Shown piece after piece: positions 1 through 10,269 of a stretch of 64,000 bases of DNA. The position numbers and the translations under genes were made by a program. The notes beneath the pieces are model-generated. The model searched no databases. It was not told the DNA's origin and saw only the letters and a list, made by a program, of their open reading frames with translations. How positions within the stretch are numbered: the stretch's first letter is position 1; each line of letters opens with the position of its first letter. The DNA is from Azorinus chamasolen. Its lineage: Eukaryota > Mollusca > Bivalvia > Cardiida > Solecurtidae. The stretch lies in assembly GCA_963576725.1 (NCBI GenBank), contig OY755238.1, positions 27,310,334 to 27,374,333 on the forward strand. The letters are read 5' to 3'.

Positions 1-63
1 TTTCTTTCAGATTGGTTGCTCATGATATTGACTACAATACCGGTATTATATTTTGTTTTTCAG

Positions 64-270
64 GTTTATAAGCAAAAGGTTAAACATTTATTGTATGAGC
101 ATCAGAACAACATATCTGAACTGAAAGCGGAGAGTGCAGTAGCTCTAAAATTGGCCCAAGATGACAACCGCGGCAACGAGATGGATCTAAGGAAAGATAA
201 ACGGGCCCTTAAAGTGTCTCTCAAAGAGCAAGAACTGTCACATGAAGAAATCATCAAGAACCTGAAAAAG
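64..270 (+). CDS. GAS8: GAS8 internal exon (first in window)
   Basis: 69 codons, phase 0 at both ends; acceptor TTTTTCAG before 64, donor GTGAAT at 271. Encodes [16 protein letters not shown], then a charged coiled coil ending NLKK. The frame is open leftwards to 16, but those residues are hydrophobic and unlike the family, so the acceptor at 62-63 is preferred as the exon start. Confidence 0.93.
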
Positions 271-3200
271 GTGAATTTTCACTTATTTCTGCTTTTGAAA
301 ATGAATAATATACTACAGCTTTACACTCAAACCTACAAGTTATATATCCAGAGCTGAGCGCAAAACTGCTGTAAGTACAGAGTGAATTTGTGAAGACATC
401 GTTCGTTGTTGTTTTGTAAATAGTGTACAGACAGACCATGAGCTACCAACACTGTCTGATGGAGATTTACACTGGTTTACAGTTATCAGCACCTAAAATA
501 TTTCCATATCTGTTGAGATGGACTGAGTAGATTTTGATCAGGTGCTGCATCTCTGACTTTGCCAATAATCTGGTCCTACACTGTTTTTAATTCAATTCCA
601 GTTCCAAATCACAAAGTGCCATAAGGGCTATTTTTTCTTGTCATAGGTCAAACATTATTGTTTTTATTTTTGTTTTAGAAACATGATGAAGAAAACACAG
701 AGCTTAGAACTGACTTTGAACGACAAGCTAGAGAAATTGAAGCTAAATATGAGAAGAAAATGAGAGCTCTCCGTGATGAACTAGATCTGAGAAGGAAGAC
801 AGAAATACATGAAATTGAAGAAAGGAAAAATGGACAGATCAATTCTCTTATGAAAAATCATGAGAAGGCTTTCAGTGACATTAAGAATTATTACAATGAT
901 ATTACATTGAATAATCTGGCCTTGATTAACACTTTGAAGGTAAGATACACAGCAATAGATAAATGTGTGTATTTCTATACTAAAATATTCATTTCTCCAC
1001 CAAACCCTATGTTGTGACCACTCTTAACCCTTTCCCTGTTCTATGTTTATTTCAAATTCCAATACCTACTAAATATTCATGGACAAAATTGTTATAATGA
1101 AATATGGAGGGTCGAACATTGTAGCCATTTCAGAAAGTAAAGGCACAGATCTTTGAAATTCTATTAGCAAACAGAGTAGACCCTGATCAGACGGCTCCTA
1201 GGAGCCGTCTGATTTGGGTCTACTCTGTTTGCAAATGCGTGAAAAGGCATTTATATGAGGGAAAGGGTTAAACATCTCTGAGAGATGATTCATAAGATTG
1301 GTTACAACATTTCCGACAATTCTAAATATTGGCAATAACATAGATTTATTCTTGAATGTTTTTTGGTATACACATTTTATCTGGGCAGGTGAAAATTTAT
1401 TTTAAACTACTTTTACCTTTAACTTTTTACTCCATAAATACCATATGTCTTTCTATGTCTTTGCAAACAGAGTTGACCTAGATCAGACGGCTCCTGTATG
1501 AGCCATCTGATCAGGGTCTGCTCTATTTGCTTAAACTTTCCTCCATAGGCTAATTTTAGACCCAACCTCTTTGAATCAATCTACCGAAAAGGAGCTTTTA
1601 CTAGAGAAAAGGAAAAGTTTAGAATTGGGTAGATTTGAAACCATTGTGATAAATAGAGCATTTGCTCCTATAGGAGCAAATGCTCTATTTATCACAATGG
1701 TTTCGTAAAGTGACTCTGATCATGTGCCATTATACAAAATAATCTAATTAATATCCATGGTCATGTCATTATTTCTTACATGAATATTCATGGAGTAAAG
1801 GCTTAAATAGATAATACATGTATACAAATATAAACCGCCACAATTTATTCTGTTTTGGAATGCAAATTAATGATAATCATTAAACTCTTTGGATGCTAGC
1901 AACAAATTTGTGACTGCCTATGCAAACAGTTTGGATTGAGATGAGAGACCAAGTAACTTGCTATCTCATCAGGATCCAAACTGAGGAATAATTCACCAAA
2001 CATTTGATGAAAAAGTAACTTCAAAGGTGTGACATTTTTTGCATATGAAATTACTTTGCATAAAAAGAATACTGATGGCTCCGTTGGCCCTATATTCTAT
2101 GGATATTTATGATTAAGGCTCCACCATCATTGTTTATTTATTATCTCAAACAGTATTGAAGTATGTCAATATTTGCAGTTATTTAGAATTATGAAAGGCC
2201 TGATAAACTGAGGCCTAAAGATCTTGATTACAAACAGTGTAGACCCTGATCAGACAGCTCCAGTAGGATCTGGGTCGACACTGTTTGCAAAAGACTTAAA
2301 AACCATATCTGTGGAGTAAATGGTTTATTTGTATTTCAGGAACAAGTGGAGGAGATGAAGAAGAAGGAGGAGAGAATGGAGAAACAGATGGCTGAGATCC
2401 AGGCAAAGAACAAACTCCTCGCTGAACCCTTGCAGAAGGCTCAGGAAGAAGTGGAAGAACTCAAGAAAGAACTCGCCAACTATGAGAAAGACAAAGAGAC
2501 ACTCAGGGTGAGTCCATACATTATAAGATGTAGGTCTGGTCTTGCCAGATTATGCAATAAGTCCATGAAGGTCTCTCAAATTTCAGAATATTTAAAAAAG
2601 AAGGTCCTTTTAACAAATGTTGAATTTTATAAACCTGTTTAAAAATACCAAAAACTCGCTATTTCCTTAACGGCATGGACCCAAAGGTGTATTTGATTCA
2701 AGTCAGACATTAACACCTTCTCAGCAGATTGAGTAGTAAGAAGTAGCATAAAGCTTATTTTGGAGAAGTTCACTTGTTGATACTGATTATGCAAAATTTA
2801 GGCATACATTTAACACACATAGAAGAATATATGAGGAAGTAGACATGGACTGTATAAAATATATACAGTAAAATAGTCAAAAAACAGCAAACATCCAAAT
2901 TAAGTTTAATTCTGTTATCAGACCACCAAAAAGAGCTCTAATTCTGGGTATTAAGGATAGATGGTAGTTTAATGCAGTATTAAAGTTAAACAGAAAGCTC
3001 CTCTAGGAGCTTTCTGTATAACTTTTGTCCTGCATGAAGCGATCACCTGCTCTTATAGATCCTCATGTTTAGTCTGTATGTTCGCTGTAAATATAAAGAT
3101 CTTATATTTCTTATGTTCCTTTTCTCAGATGACCAAGGCGAGACTGAGGATCTCCGAGGATGATAACAGATCACTGAAATGGGAGCATGAAGTGTTGGAG

Positions 3201-6200
3201 CAGAGATTTGAAAAGGTACATTGTTATGAAAAAAAATCCTAATAACAATCCTGAATGGTATCCACAGAGCCTCAGTTGTGAATGTGGTACCATCTATTTT
3301 CTTGAACTGTTTTACCCAAATAATTACCCTTTAAGAAGTATTCTGACAGACAAACATGGGCAAATAGTTTAGATCCAACCCAAACAGCTCCTAAAGGAGC
3401 CATTTGATCATGATCTGCACTCTTTGTTACTATGTCAGTATAATTTAACCCTGTCCCTGTTCTTTGTTTACTAAACATTTAAATACATACTGAATATTCA
3501 TGTACATAATAGTTATAAAGAAATATTGAAAGTGAAACTGAAACATTGTAGACATTTTAGAAAGCAAAGAAACAAATCTATCAAATTCCATTAGCAAACA
3601 GAGCAGACCCTGATCAGACGGATGATCTGGGTCTATTCTGCTTGCATATGCTTGAAAACACGTTTATATCAGGGAAATGGAAATTCCAAATGGAATTATT
3701 CAGCTTTATTCAGCTTTATTAACCCTTTCCTTCATATAAACACCTTTACACGCATTTGCAAATGGAGTAGACCCAGATCAGATGGCTCCTATAGGAGCCG
3801 TCTGAATGCTGGAAACAAGTTCTCTGGCATTTGCAAACAGTGTTTGTCATTCAAAATCTTCTTTCTTTCAGAGTGTACCCTTTCATACTGAATGGACTCG
3901 GTCTTTAACCCTTTCCATGTTCAATATTCACAAAACAAATAATAACATCATGCTTACTTATTGGCTTAATGGTTATTTTTAGTGGTGGATGTACACAGGA
4001 ATGTTTGGTATTTTTAGAAACTGTAAAGTCAGATCGATTGCAATTTCAGAAGCAAACAGAGCAGACCCAGAACAGACTGCTCCTATAGGAGCGGTCAGCC
4101 GTCTGATCTTGGTCTACTCTGTTTGCAAACATATGAAAAGGCATTTATATGAGTCGAAGGGTTAGCCACTGTTAGACCATTCCACCTTGAATATTGAGCA
4201 TTCACAGGTTGAAGTTCAGTTTCCACTGTGGCATGTTTCTTATACATACATGTAGTTGTTTCTGTTATCTTCAGACCCAGGATGAGAGAGACGAGTTGTA
4301 TAAAAAGTTTGTCAAGGCAATTCACGAGGTACAGCAGAAGAGCAACTTCAAGAATCTGCTGTTAGAGAAGAAACTAGGAGCTTTGGCTGACACACTCGAG
4401 AAGAAGGAGGCTCAGCTGAACGAAGTCCTCTCTGCCTCCAACCTTGACCCCACTGCCCTTACTGTTGTCACTCGTAAACTTGAGGTATGTATTAGGTCAA
4501 AAGAGTTGTACATCTTGAGAGCCACAACAAATTTACAACTAACTGTATACAGTGGATGTATATTTGTTTGTTTTCTGTTAAAATTCTCTGCCCAAAGTCT
4601 TCTTTGGAAACATTTATCTTTGCTACTATCTTTATACATGTATATAGTATATTTCTTTCATTTGTTAATTGATTTAATTCTTACATGCTGAGCTAATAAT
4701 TGTTTGCAAAAATTGTCCCTGTATGCATGATAAATGTTTCCAATGAAGAAAATATTCCAAAATAGGGAATTAATATAATACATAAATACTTGAACTGCTC
4801 TGATCTAATATTTCGACCACTAAGGGCCTTTTTCAAAGATTATCATGTCAAAATACACGTCAGATTTTTGTTACATGCATTCAGCCATAAAATCAAAGAG
4901 AATAATGTTGATCCAGCGTCATGGTGACATTGGGTTGATTTTTAAAATGTCATGACGTCATCAAAATGACGTCATCAAATGACGTCATGGGTGCAACGAC
5001 GTCATGCATGCATTAGCGCATTATCCTCTTTGATGTTACAGCCAAATGGTCTGTACGTTCTCAGCCTCCATATCCAATCAGTTTCATGGATCTGTCTTTC
5101 AGTTCTACATGCATGGAACATCCGTTTCAAAACTACAAATCTCAAACTTCTCAAAACAAACTTCTCAAGTGGCTGGCTGACTGCAACAGTTTAATACTGT
5201 TGCTCTTAATTAACCCTTTCCTCCATAAATATGCCTTTCTATGCCTCTGTAAAAGTCACTTTATTAAACCATTGTGATAAATAGATTATCACAATGGTTT
5301 CAAACTTCAAAATTCTAAAAAAAATCCTTTTCTCTAGTTAATGCTCCTTTTCGGTAGATTTATTCAAAGTGGATGGATCTAAAAATAGCCTATGGAGGAA
5401 AAGGTTAAGGCTGCATGCTAAAGTAAATGTTAAATGACTTGAAAACATATCTGAGATGCTGCACTGTATAATCTCAATGTATCTTTATGTAAAAATAGCC
5501 ATGATATATTTAACCATTTACTCCATTGTCATATATGTATATTTATTAGTCCTGTGACAACATCATGAATGTTAATTAGATTAACTGTTTGAACAGCACA
5601 TGGAAACAGGAAGTTTGGGCCATGGCAGAAACTGTAGAATCAGATCTATATTATACCATAAACAACAGAGCAGACCCTGAACAGATGTCTCCTGTAAGAG
5701 CCATCTGATCTGGGTCCACTCTGTTTGTAATGGTGTAGACAGGCGTATTTATGGAGTAAAGGGTTAAATGACTTCAACACATCATATCTATTTGCTGTAC
5801 TGTATAATCTCAATGTATCTTGTAAATATAGCCATGATCCTATATTTTACCCTTTACTCCCATTGATATTCAGGCAAGGAATAATGATGTCATGAATATC
5901 AATTAACTGATTCTTTTTATAATGGTACTATGAAAAAAATATTTTTTTATATAATGACAGAAACTATATCATTTGTATTATACCATAATCAATCAAATCA
6001 GACCCTGATCAAATGCCTTCTGTAGGAGCCCTCTGATCTGGGTATATTCTGTTTGCAAAGCAGTAAATAGGTGAATTGGTGGAGTAACAGGTTAATACGA
6101 GTGTTTGTTTCTTTCAGGATGTCCTTGATTCCAAGAACAGTGCAATCAAGGATCTGCAGTATGAGTTGGCCAGAGTTTGTAAGGTAAGAAAAGAGGCATT

Positions 6201-9200
6201 AGTCCTTTATCCCACATATATTCATATGTGAAATAATGATATCATGAATATTAATTAGATTAATTGCTATAATAACACATGGACATATAAACTTTTGGCT
6301 GTGATAGAAACTGTAGAATCATATCTACATTACATCATAAGCAAAAGGAGTAGACCCTGATCAGACGGCTCCTACAGGAGTCATCTGATCTAATTCTACT
6401 CTGTTTGCAAAGGCATATAAAAGCAAAGTTTTGCCATAAAGGGTTAATATTAAGGATGGTCATATTGCTTCAACATTTTCTTGAGCGAAGTTTATAATTA
6501 GATAAGTGTAGTGACATGCTGATATATTGGTTCTAAAATATTCATAAAATTGTCATTTTCTTTATTTAGAACTGTAACTGCATCCATATTTAGTTATTAA
6601 CCCTTCCCCTCATACAAACTGTTTTTAGACCCAGATCAGATAGCCCCTGTAGGAGAAGTTTGATCAGGATCTGTCTGCTCTGTTTGCTAATATGAAATTA
6701 TGATAGATCTGACTGTACAAGTTCTTACAATGCCAATAAACCTGTGTATATGTGCTGTTATAAAGATTGAGCAAATAAATATTCACGATGTGGCTGTATT
6801 TTTATAATGGTAGCTAACCAATGGAACTTTGGGCCATTTTGGTTACAATATAACAGGATCTATATTACTCCGTAATCTAACAGAGCAGACCCTGATCAGA
6901 CAGCTGCTACAGGAACTGTCTTATCTGGGTATAATGTATGTGTTTGCAAAACGACCAAAAGGCATCTCTATGAGGGAAAGGGTTGACATACATACACATA
7001 CATATGAACCACTTTGATATATTTTGACTAATGATATATCTTCATGGTTGTATTTTTATTTTGGAAGTTCAGCAAAATAATATATTAGATTTCAAGAAAT
7101 CTTCAAAGATTGGCCATTTTGTGATGAAATGAGTTTATCCCGTTATTTCATGCATGAAGCAGTACAGTAAGTTTATGTTCGGAATAAAAACATTGTCTTT
7201 GATAGTGTTATAAGTGCATGACTACATCTACATAAAATAATAGAGTAATCATTGAAACTAAAATTAAATATATAAGCAAGAAATGTTTTTACAAACTGAA
7301 AAAAAAGGCCAAATAAAAATGACCGTGACAATATCATACATCATAGAATAGTCCAATTTTATTTTTACCCTTTCCACCAATATAGATGACTTTTGCACCT
7401 TTACAAATAGAGTAGACCAAGATCATATAGCACCTGTAGGATATGTCTGATCAGAGTCTACTCAGTTTGCTTGTGAACTAATATATATCTGATTCTGAAG
7501 TTCCTGTCACAAAACAATTCATTGTTAATATTTAATTATAAAAAATATTCACCCTGTAATAATTTCTTGAATTAATACTCATGGAGGAAAGGGTTCATTT
7601 ATTATGTGTTAAAGAAATCTTACTTGGACAAAATTAATTCTAATCCTGGCACTGTTTATTTCGTCCTAACCTTTTCCTCTGTAAGGATGTAGGAGTTGAT
7701 TAATAAACAGACCCAAACTTATTTCATCATCTTTTCTTTTACTTAGGGATTGTATATGGTCTATATTTGTGCATTATCTCTTTGCATGCTTAGTAATTGT
7801 CATCTGCCAAATTTTATCATCGGCTACAATCTTCATACTAAATCTTCCTTCCGTTACTCCTCTAAAATGTACTTTGCATCTTATCTGCATCCATACTGTT
7901 AACATGGGTGATAATAAATCAACCACTAGTGGGCAAAAAGTTTACATGATAAACAGGATTTTGTTTGTAAACAAATTGTTAGTCACATTATGTACATGTA
8001 CACACATCCTGGTTCAATTTGACCCTCAGTATGACATGAGTAAGTTCAATCATACCTTGGCAAGCTGTTTGCATTGGTATGAGGTGATCAGTGACCCAGT
8101 TTCTTCCCACTATCCAAACAGTTTGACTCCCGGATGTTATATTTTTCAGATGAAAAAAAAATGAGAAGAAAGTTTGTATTTTAAAAGTGGTGTAGAATTT
8201 TGTTTGCTTAACTTGATTTAAACTTAAAGTTTTATGAATGAGGAAAGTTGTTATACAGATATACTGATAAAGGTTGAGTCATAAGTCTTAGAAAGGCGTA
8301 TTTATGGAATAAAGGGTTAACCCTTTCCTTCATATAAACATGTTTTCATGCATTTGCAAACAGAGTAGAGTCAGATCAGATTGCTCCTATATGAGCCGTG
8401 TGATCAGGGTCTGCTCTGTTTGCCTATGATATAATGTACATGTAGATATGATTCTACTGTTCCTGACATGGCCAAATATCCGTGTCCATGCACTATTATA
8501 ACAATCTGATTAATATTCATGATGCGTTTTATTTCTGACATGAATATTCATGGAGTAAATGGTTAAATGAGTATTTGTTCTATACTAAGAACCAGTTTAT
8601 GATTACCTGTCCATGCAGGTTGGATGCAGATGACGTTTCAACTAAGTCATCATTTCTTTTCAAGATCCAAACCCTTTGACTCTCTATTTTTATACGCCCG
8701 AAGGGACGTATTATGGTATGGCGCATGTCGTCCGTCCGTCCGTCTGTCCGTCCGTCCGTCCGTCTGTCCGTCTGTCCGTTCTTCCGTTAGCAATTTCTTG
8801 TGCAACTAACTCCTCCTTTATTTTTCAACATAATTTCTTCAAACTTTCAGGAATGATAGATACTGATGTGTAGTTGTGCATATCAGTGAGATAACTCTCA
8901 TATCATTTTTCATTCTGGAGTTATTGCCCTTTGATAGTTTCGGGTAGCAATTTCTTGTGCAACTAACTCCTCCTTTATTTTTCAACATAATTTCTTCAAA
9001 CTTTCAGGAATGATAGATACTGATGTGTAGTTGTGCATATCAGTGAGATAACTCTCATATCATTTTTCATTCTGGAGTTATTGCCCTTTGATAGTTTCGG
9101 GTAGCAATTTCTTGTGCAACTAACTCCTCCTTTATTTTTCAACATAATTTCTTCAAACTTTCAGGAATGATAGATACTGATGTGTAGTTGTGCATATCAG

Positions 9201-10269
9201 TGAGATAACTCTCATATCATTTTTCATTCTGGAGTTATTGCCCTTTGATAGTTTCGGGTAGCAATTTCTTGTGCAACTAACTCCTCCTTTATTTTTCAAC
9301 ATAATTTCTTCAAACTTTCAGGAATGATAGATACTGATGTGTAGTTGTGCATATCAGTGAGATAACTCTCATATCATTTTTCATTCTGGAGTTATTGCCC
9401 TTTGATAGTTTCGGGTAGCAATTTCTTGTGCAACTAACTCCTCCTTTATTTTTCAACATAATTTCTTCAAACTTTCAGGAATGATAGATACTGATGTGTA
9501 GTTGTGCATATCAGTGAGATAACTCTCATATCATTTTTCATTCTGGAGTTATTGCCCTTTGATAGTTTCGGGTAGCAATTTCTTGTGCATCTAACTCCTC
9601 CTTTATTTTTCAACATAATTTCTTCAAACTTTCAGGAATGATAGATATTGATGTGTAGTTGTGCATATTAGTGAGATAACTCTCATATCATTTTTCATTC
9701 TGGAGTTATTGCCCTTTGATAGTTTCGGGTAGCAATTTCTTGTGCAACTAACTCCTCCTTTATTTTTCAACATAATTTTATAGAACAACCTTCGGGCGTA
9801 TATTGCCCCGTCTTGCGGTGCTCTTGTTGTAGAAGATATGAACCGGCTAGTGATATCAGATATATTGTATAACTATTGTATATCCTTCATTGTCTGGATA
9901 GATAATCATGTGGTTCATTCCGATAAGTGATTTCATACATGTGAGGCACTTTTGAACGCATTTATCCAGTGTGAAAAGAGCGCTATATAAATGTGGTATA
10001 ATAATAATAATAATAATTGCAGAAGACAACAATTTCTGCTTGCAGACGATTCTTAGTGTTGAAAAGGCAGACACCAAATATTTTATTCATGATTTTTTAT
10101 ACAATTTCCATTCTTACAGGCACATAATGATCTACTTCGAACGTATGAGTCAAAATTGCAGCAGTTCGGTATTCCAACAGAGGAGCTGGGGTTCAAGCCA
10201 CTGGAGAGCACAGTTGGTGGGCAGTCACTTGGTCAGGGACCTGCTGGACTGGTGTCAGCACCTTCTTGA
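64..10269 (+). CDS. GAS8: GAS8 / DRC4, dynein regulatory complex subunit 4 (5'-partial, 7 exons)
   Basis: DRC4 is a coiled-coil subunit of the nexin-dynein regulatory complex on axonemal doublet microtubules, where it helps control ciliary and flagellar beating. Seven exons join into 382 codons plus stop: 64-270, 679-939, 2340-2507, 3129-3215, 4275-4484, 6118-6183, 10120-10269. Every intron is phase 0 with GT-AG ends. Recognition rests on strings shared with animal GAS8: [58 protein letters not shown] and a C-terminal GQGPAGLV. The protein is almost entirely charged heptad-type coiled coil until a short globular tail. Compared with the ~480 aa human protein, about 100 N-terminal residues must be encoded upstream of the window. 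The identification is firm; the ciliary role is family knowledge. Confidence 0.96.
271..678 (+). other. GAS8 intron, no recognisable element
   Basis: AT-rich intron with the pyrimidine-rich acceptor TTTTGTTTTAG at 668-678. I see none of the repeat families found elsewhere in the window. Confidence 0.7.
679..939 (+). CDS. GAS8: GAS8 internal exon
   Basis: 87 codons, phase 0; acceptor TTTTAG, donor GTAAGA at 940. Encodes the most conserved stretch of the family, from [16 protein letters not shown] through [20 protein letters not shown] to [21 protein letters not shown]. Continuous coiled coil with a break at the NYYNDIT segment. Confidence 0.96.
1024..1271 (-). mobile_element. P1 foldback element (complete)
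   Basis: Bounded by TTAA at 1024-1027 and 1268-1271 with inverted ends TTAACCCTTTCCC / GAGGGAAAGGGTTAA. The core palindrome at 1167-1232 runs from GCAAACAGAGTAGACCC to TACTCTGTTTGC around CGGCTCCTAGGAGCCG. The arm reading CCCTGATC comes first, which defines the minus orientation. Confidence 0.85.
1419..1806 (+). mobile_element. P1 element carrying a truncated P2 insertion
   Basis: Outer P1 (ACTCC-type ends) from TTAA 1419-1422 to TTAA 1803-1806, with its core at about 1464-1530. A P2 begins at TTAA 1531-1534, contains its 68 bp core (1637-1704, centre GCTCCTATAGGAGC) and stops abruptly near 1718, so its right end and the adjoining P1 sequence are deleted. Confidence 0.75.
1922..1985. repeat. 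P7 palindromic core, degenerate
   Basis: GCAAACAGTTTGGATTGAG pairs with CTCATCAGGATCCAAACTG around a GTAACTTGC centre; the same layout recurs at 17.3, 18.2, 31.5 and 37.8 kb. No terminal repeats can be assigned. Confidence 0.6.
2222..2325 (-). mobile_element. P1 right half next to a splice acceptor
   Basis: Core at about 2232-2290 (ACAAACAGTGTAGACCC...GACACTGTTTGC), followed by the P1 terminus GGAGTAAATGGTTTA. The element ends about 15 bp before the exon at 2340. The left flank is too diverged to delimit. Confidence 0.6.
2340..2507 (+). CDS. GAS8: GAS8 internal exon
   Basis: 56 codons, phase 0; acceptor GTATTTCAG, donor GTGAGT at 2508. Encodes [16 protein letters not shown] through [20 protein letters not shown] to KETLR, a pure coiled coil aligning with the family segment that contains DPLQKA and LANYE. 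Confidence 0.94.
2508..2904 (+). other. GAS8 intron, nothing recognised
   Basis: AT-rich intron sequence with no repeat family or conserved open frame that I can identify. Confidence 0.6.
2905..3090. mobile_element. P3 foldback element, degenerate
   Basis: Aligns along its length with the better copy at 20567: GACCACC near 2921, TGGTAG...TTAATGCAG, centre CAGAAAGCTCCTCTAGGAGC at 2991-3010, then GTCCTGCAT and CACCTGC. The terminal CAGTAAAACC motif has decayed. Confidence 0.65.
3129..3215 (+). CDS. GAS8: GAS8 internal exon
   Basis: 29 codons, phase 0; acceptor TTCTCAG, donor GTACAT at 3216. Encodes [20 protein letters not shown] then EVLEQRFEK, matching the family's TKARLK...[12 protein letters not shown] segment. 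The leading M comes from the splice junction and is not a start. Confidence 0.94.
3360..3436. repeat. P5-like palindromic core, degenerate
   Basis: AACAGCTCCTAAAGGAGCCAT lies at the centre of weakly pairing arms ending GCACTCTTTGTTA. The centre fits P1/P5; flanks cannot be assigned. Confidence 0.45.
3445..3684 (-). mobile_element. P1 element with shortened core
   Basis: Left terminus TTAACCCTGTCCCTG at 3445; right terminus ATCAGGGAAATGG has lost TTAA. The core (3594-3645) lacks the GCTCC centre: CAGACG is joined directly to GATGATCTGGG, an internal deletion across the palindrome axis. Confidence 0.75.
3719..3908 (+). mobile_element. P1 left half fused to P5 right half
   Basis: Starts as P1 (TTAACCCTTTCCTTCAT, GCAAATGGAGTAGACC, centre GGCTCCTATAGGAGCCGTCT) and switches at about 3806 to P5 sequence (GAATGCTGGAAA, GCAAACAGTG, TTTGTCATTCAAAATC, ACTGAATGGACTC). 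It ends at the TTAA that begins the next P1. Confidence 0.65.
3905..4165 (-). mobile_element. P1 foldback element
   Basis: TTAACCCTTTCCATGTT at 3905 to GAGTCGAAGGGTTAG at 4165. Core 4052-4125, GCAAACAGAGCAGACCC to GTCTACTCTGTTTGC; the right arm carries a small GCGGTCAGCC duplication beside the centre. Confidence 0.78.
4275..4484 (+). CDS. GAS8: GAS8 internal exon
   Basis: 70 codons, phase 0; acceptor TTATCTTCAG, donor GTATGT at 4485. Encodes [20 protein letters not shown] through [17 protein letters not shown] to [20 protein letters not shown], a near-direct match to the family's QERDELY...EVLAASNLDPAAL block. Confidence 0.96.
4485..4799 (+). other. GAS8 intron, nothing recognised
   Basis: AT-rich; no repeat family or conserved frame identified. 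Confidence 0.55.
4800..5130. repeat. Inverted-repeat segment with clustered TGACGTCA palindromes
   Basis: Three exact TGACGTCA octamers at 4953-4960, 4967-4974 and 4980-4987, and a CGACGTCA at 4996-5003, sit between weak inverted arms (ATCAAAGAGAATAATG near 4892 and CATTATCCTCTTTGATG near 5019). The octamer is the palindromic CREB/ATF site, but the setting looks like a degenerate foldback element. Confidence 0.55.
5210..5408 (-). mobile_element. P2 element with deleted palindrome centre
   Basis: TTAACCCTTTCCTCC at 5210, GGAGGAAAAGGTTAA ending 5408. The core shrinks to about 36 bp (AAACCATTGTGATAAATAG joined to ATTATCACAATGGTTT); the GCTCC centre and both GAGCATTT arms are gone. Confidence 0.78.
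5430..6095 (-). repeat. Direct tandem duplication of P1 plus its flank
   Basis: Two units of ~330 bp, each opening TTAAATGACTT (5430 and 5764), sharing CTGTATAATCTCAATGTATC, and each carrying a minus-oriented P1 (5510-5767; 5847-6095). The second ends 22 bp before the exon at 6118. Unit divergence is visible throughout, so the duplication is not recent. Confidence 0.72.
6118..6183 (+). CDS. GAS8: GAS8 internal exon (short)
   Basis: 22 codons, phase 0; acceptor TTTCTTTCAG, donor GTAAGA at 6184. Encodes [20 protein letters not shown] then CK, matching the family's [17 protein letters not shown] segment. Too short to stand out as an open frame. Confidence 0.95.
6205..6447 (-). mobile_element. 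P1 foldback element, 22 bp after a donor
   Basis: Left end diverged (TTTATCCCACATATATTC); right end AAAGGGTTAA ends 6447. Core at about 6338-6408 with centre GGCTCCTACAGGAGTC. Confidence 0.75.
6597..6985. mobile_element. Two adjoining P1 copies, opposite orientation
   Basis: A plus copy starts TTAACCCTTCCCCTCAT at 6597 (core GATAGCCCCTGTAGGAG) and runs through its right flank to about 6770; a minus copy follows (core GCAGACCC...CTGCTACAGGAACTG) and ends TGAGGGAAAGGGTTG at 6985. The junction between them is not clean. Confidence 0.65.
7020..7373 (+). other. GAS8 intron, nothing recognised
   Basis: AT-rich unique-looking sequence. Confidence 0.55.
7374..7595 (+). mobile_element. P1 foldback element, degenerate
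   Basis: TTACCCTTTCCACC at 7374, ATGGAGGAAAGGGTTC to 7595. Core ACAAATAGAGTAGACC...GTCTACTCAGTTTGC with centre GCACCTGTAGGAT. Confidence 0.7.
7596..8286 (+). other. GAS8 intron, nothing recognised
   Basis: Contains a 131-codon open frame (7769-8164) with no resemblance to any family I know and no splice or coding context; treated as chance. Confidence 0.5.
8287..8566 (+). mobile_element. P1 element preceded by the end of another
   Basis: 8287-8320 is an orphan right end (GAAAGGCGTATTTATGG...GGGTTAA). It shares TTAA 8317-8320 with a full plus P1 (core GCAAACAGAGTAGAGTC, centre TGCTCCTATATGAGCC, right end GGAGTAAATGGTTAA to 8566). Confidence 0.75.
8691..9828 (+). mobile_element. pearl-type element (non-autonomous Helitron-like) with 157 bp tandem cores
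   Basis: Short inverted ends TATACGCCCGAAGG (8691) and CCTTCGGGCGTATA (9789) bound the element, followed by GC-rich tail CCCCGTCTTGCGGTG and CTCTTGTT. Inside, a CCGT/CTGT microsatellite (about 8728-8785) precedes six full and one partial 157 bp units starting at 8789, 8946, 9103, 9260, 9417, 9574 and 9731. The units are nearly identical; the sixth carries a few changes. The microsatellite-plus-core layout is the pearl architecture described in bivalves; the Helitron assignment is inference. No coding capacity. Confidence 0.82.
9999..10018 (+). repeat. (ATA)n microsatellite
   Basis: Six AAT triplets in the last GAS8 intron, just after GCGCTATATAAATG. Confidence 0.8.
10120..10269 (+). CDS. GAS8: GAS8 terminal coding exon
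   Basis: 49 codons and TGA at 10267-10269; acceptor TTCTTACAG. Encodes [20 protein letters not shown], then EELGFKPLE and [16 protein letters not shown]. The glycine-rich tail is the family's signature C terminus and the length matches exactly. Confidence 0.96.
   Translation, partial: AHNDLLRTYESKLQQFGIPTEELGFKPLESTVGGQSLGQGPAGLVSAPS

Noticed and set aside
7769..8164. 131-codon open frame as a gene
   Set aside because: No recognisable homology, lies in a GAS8 intron, composition like the surrounding intron.
8624..8873. Open frames rich in Arg-Pro-Ser-Val
   Set aside because: Translation of the CCGT microsatellite of the pearl element.
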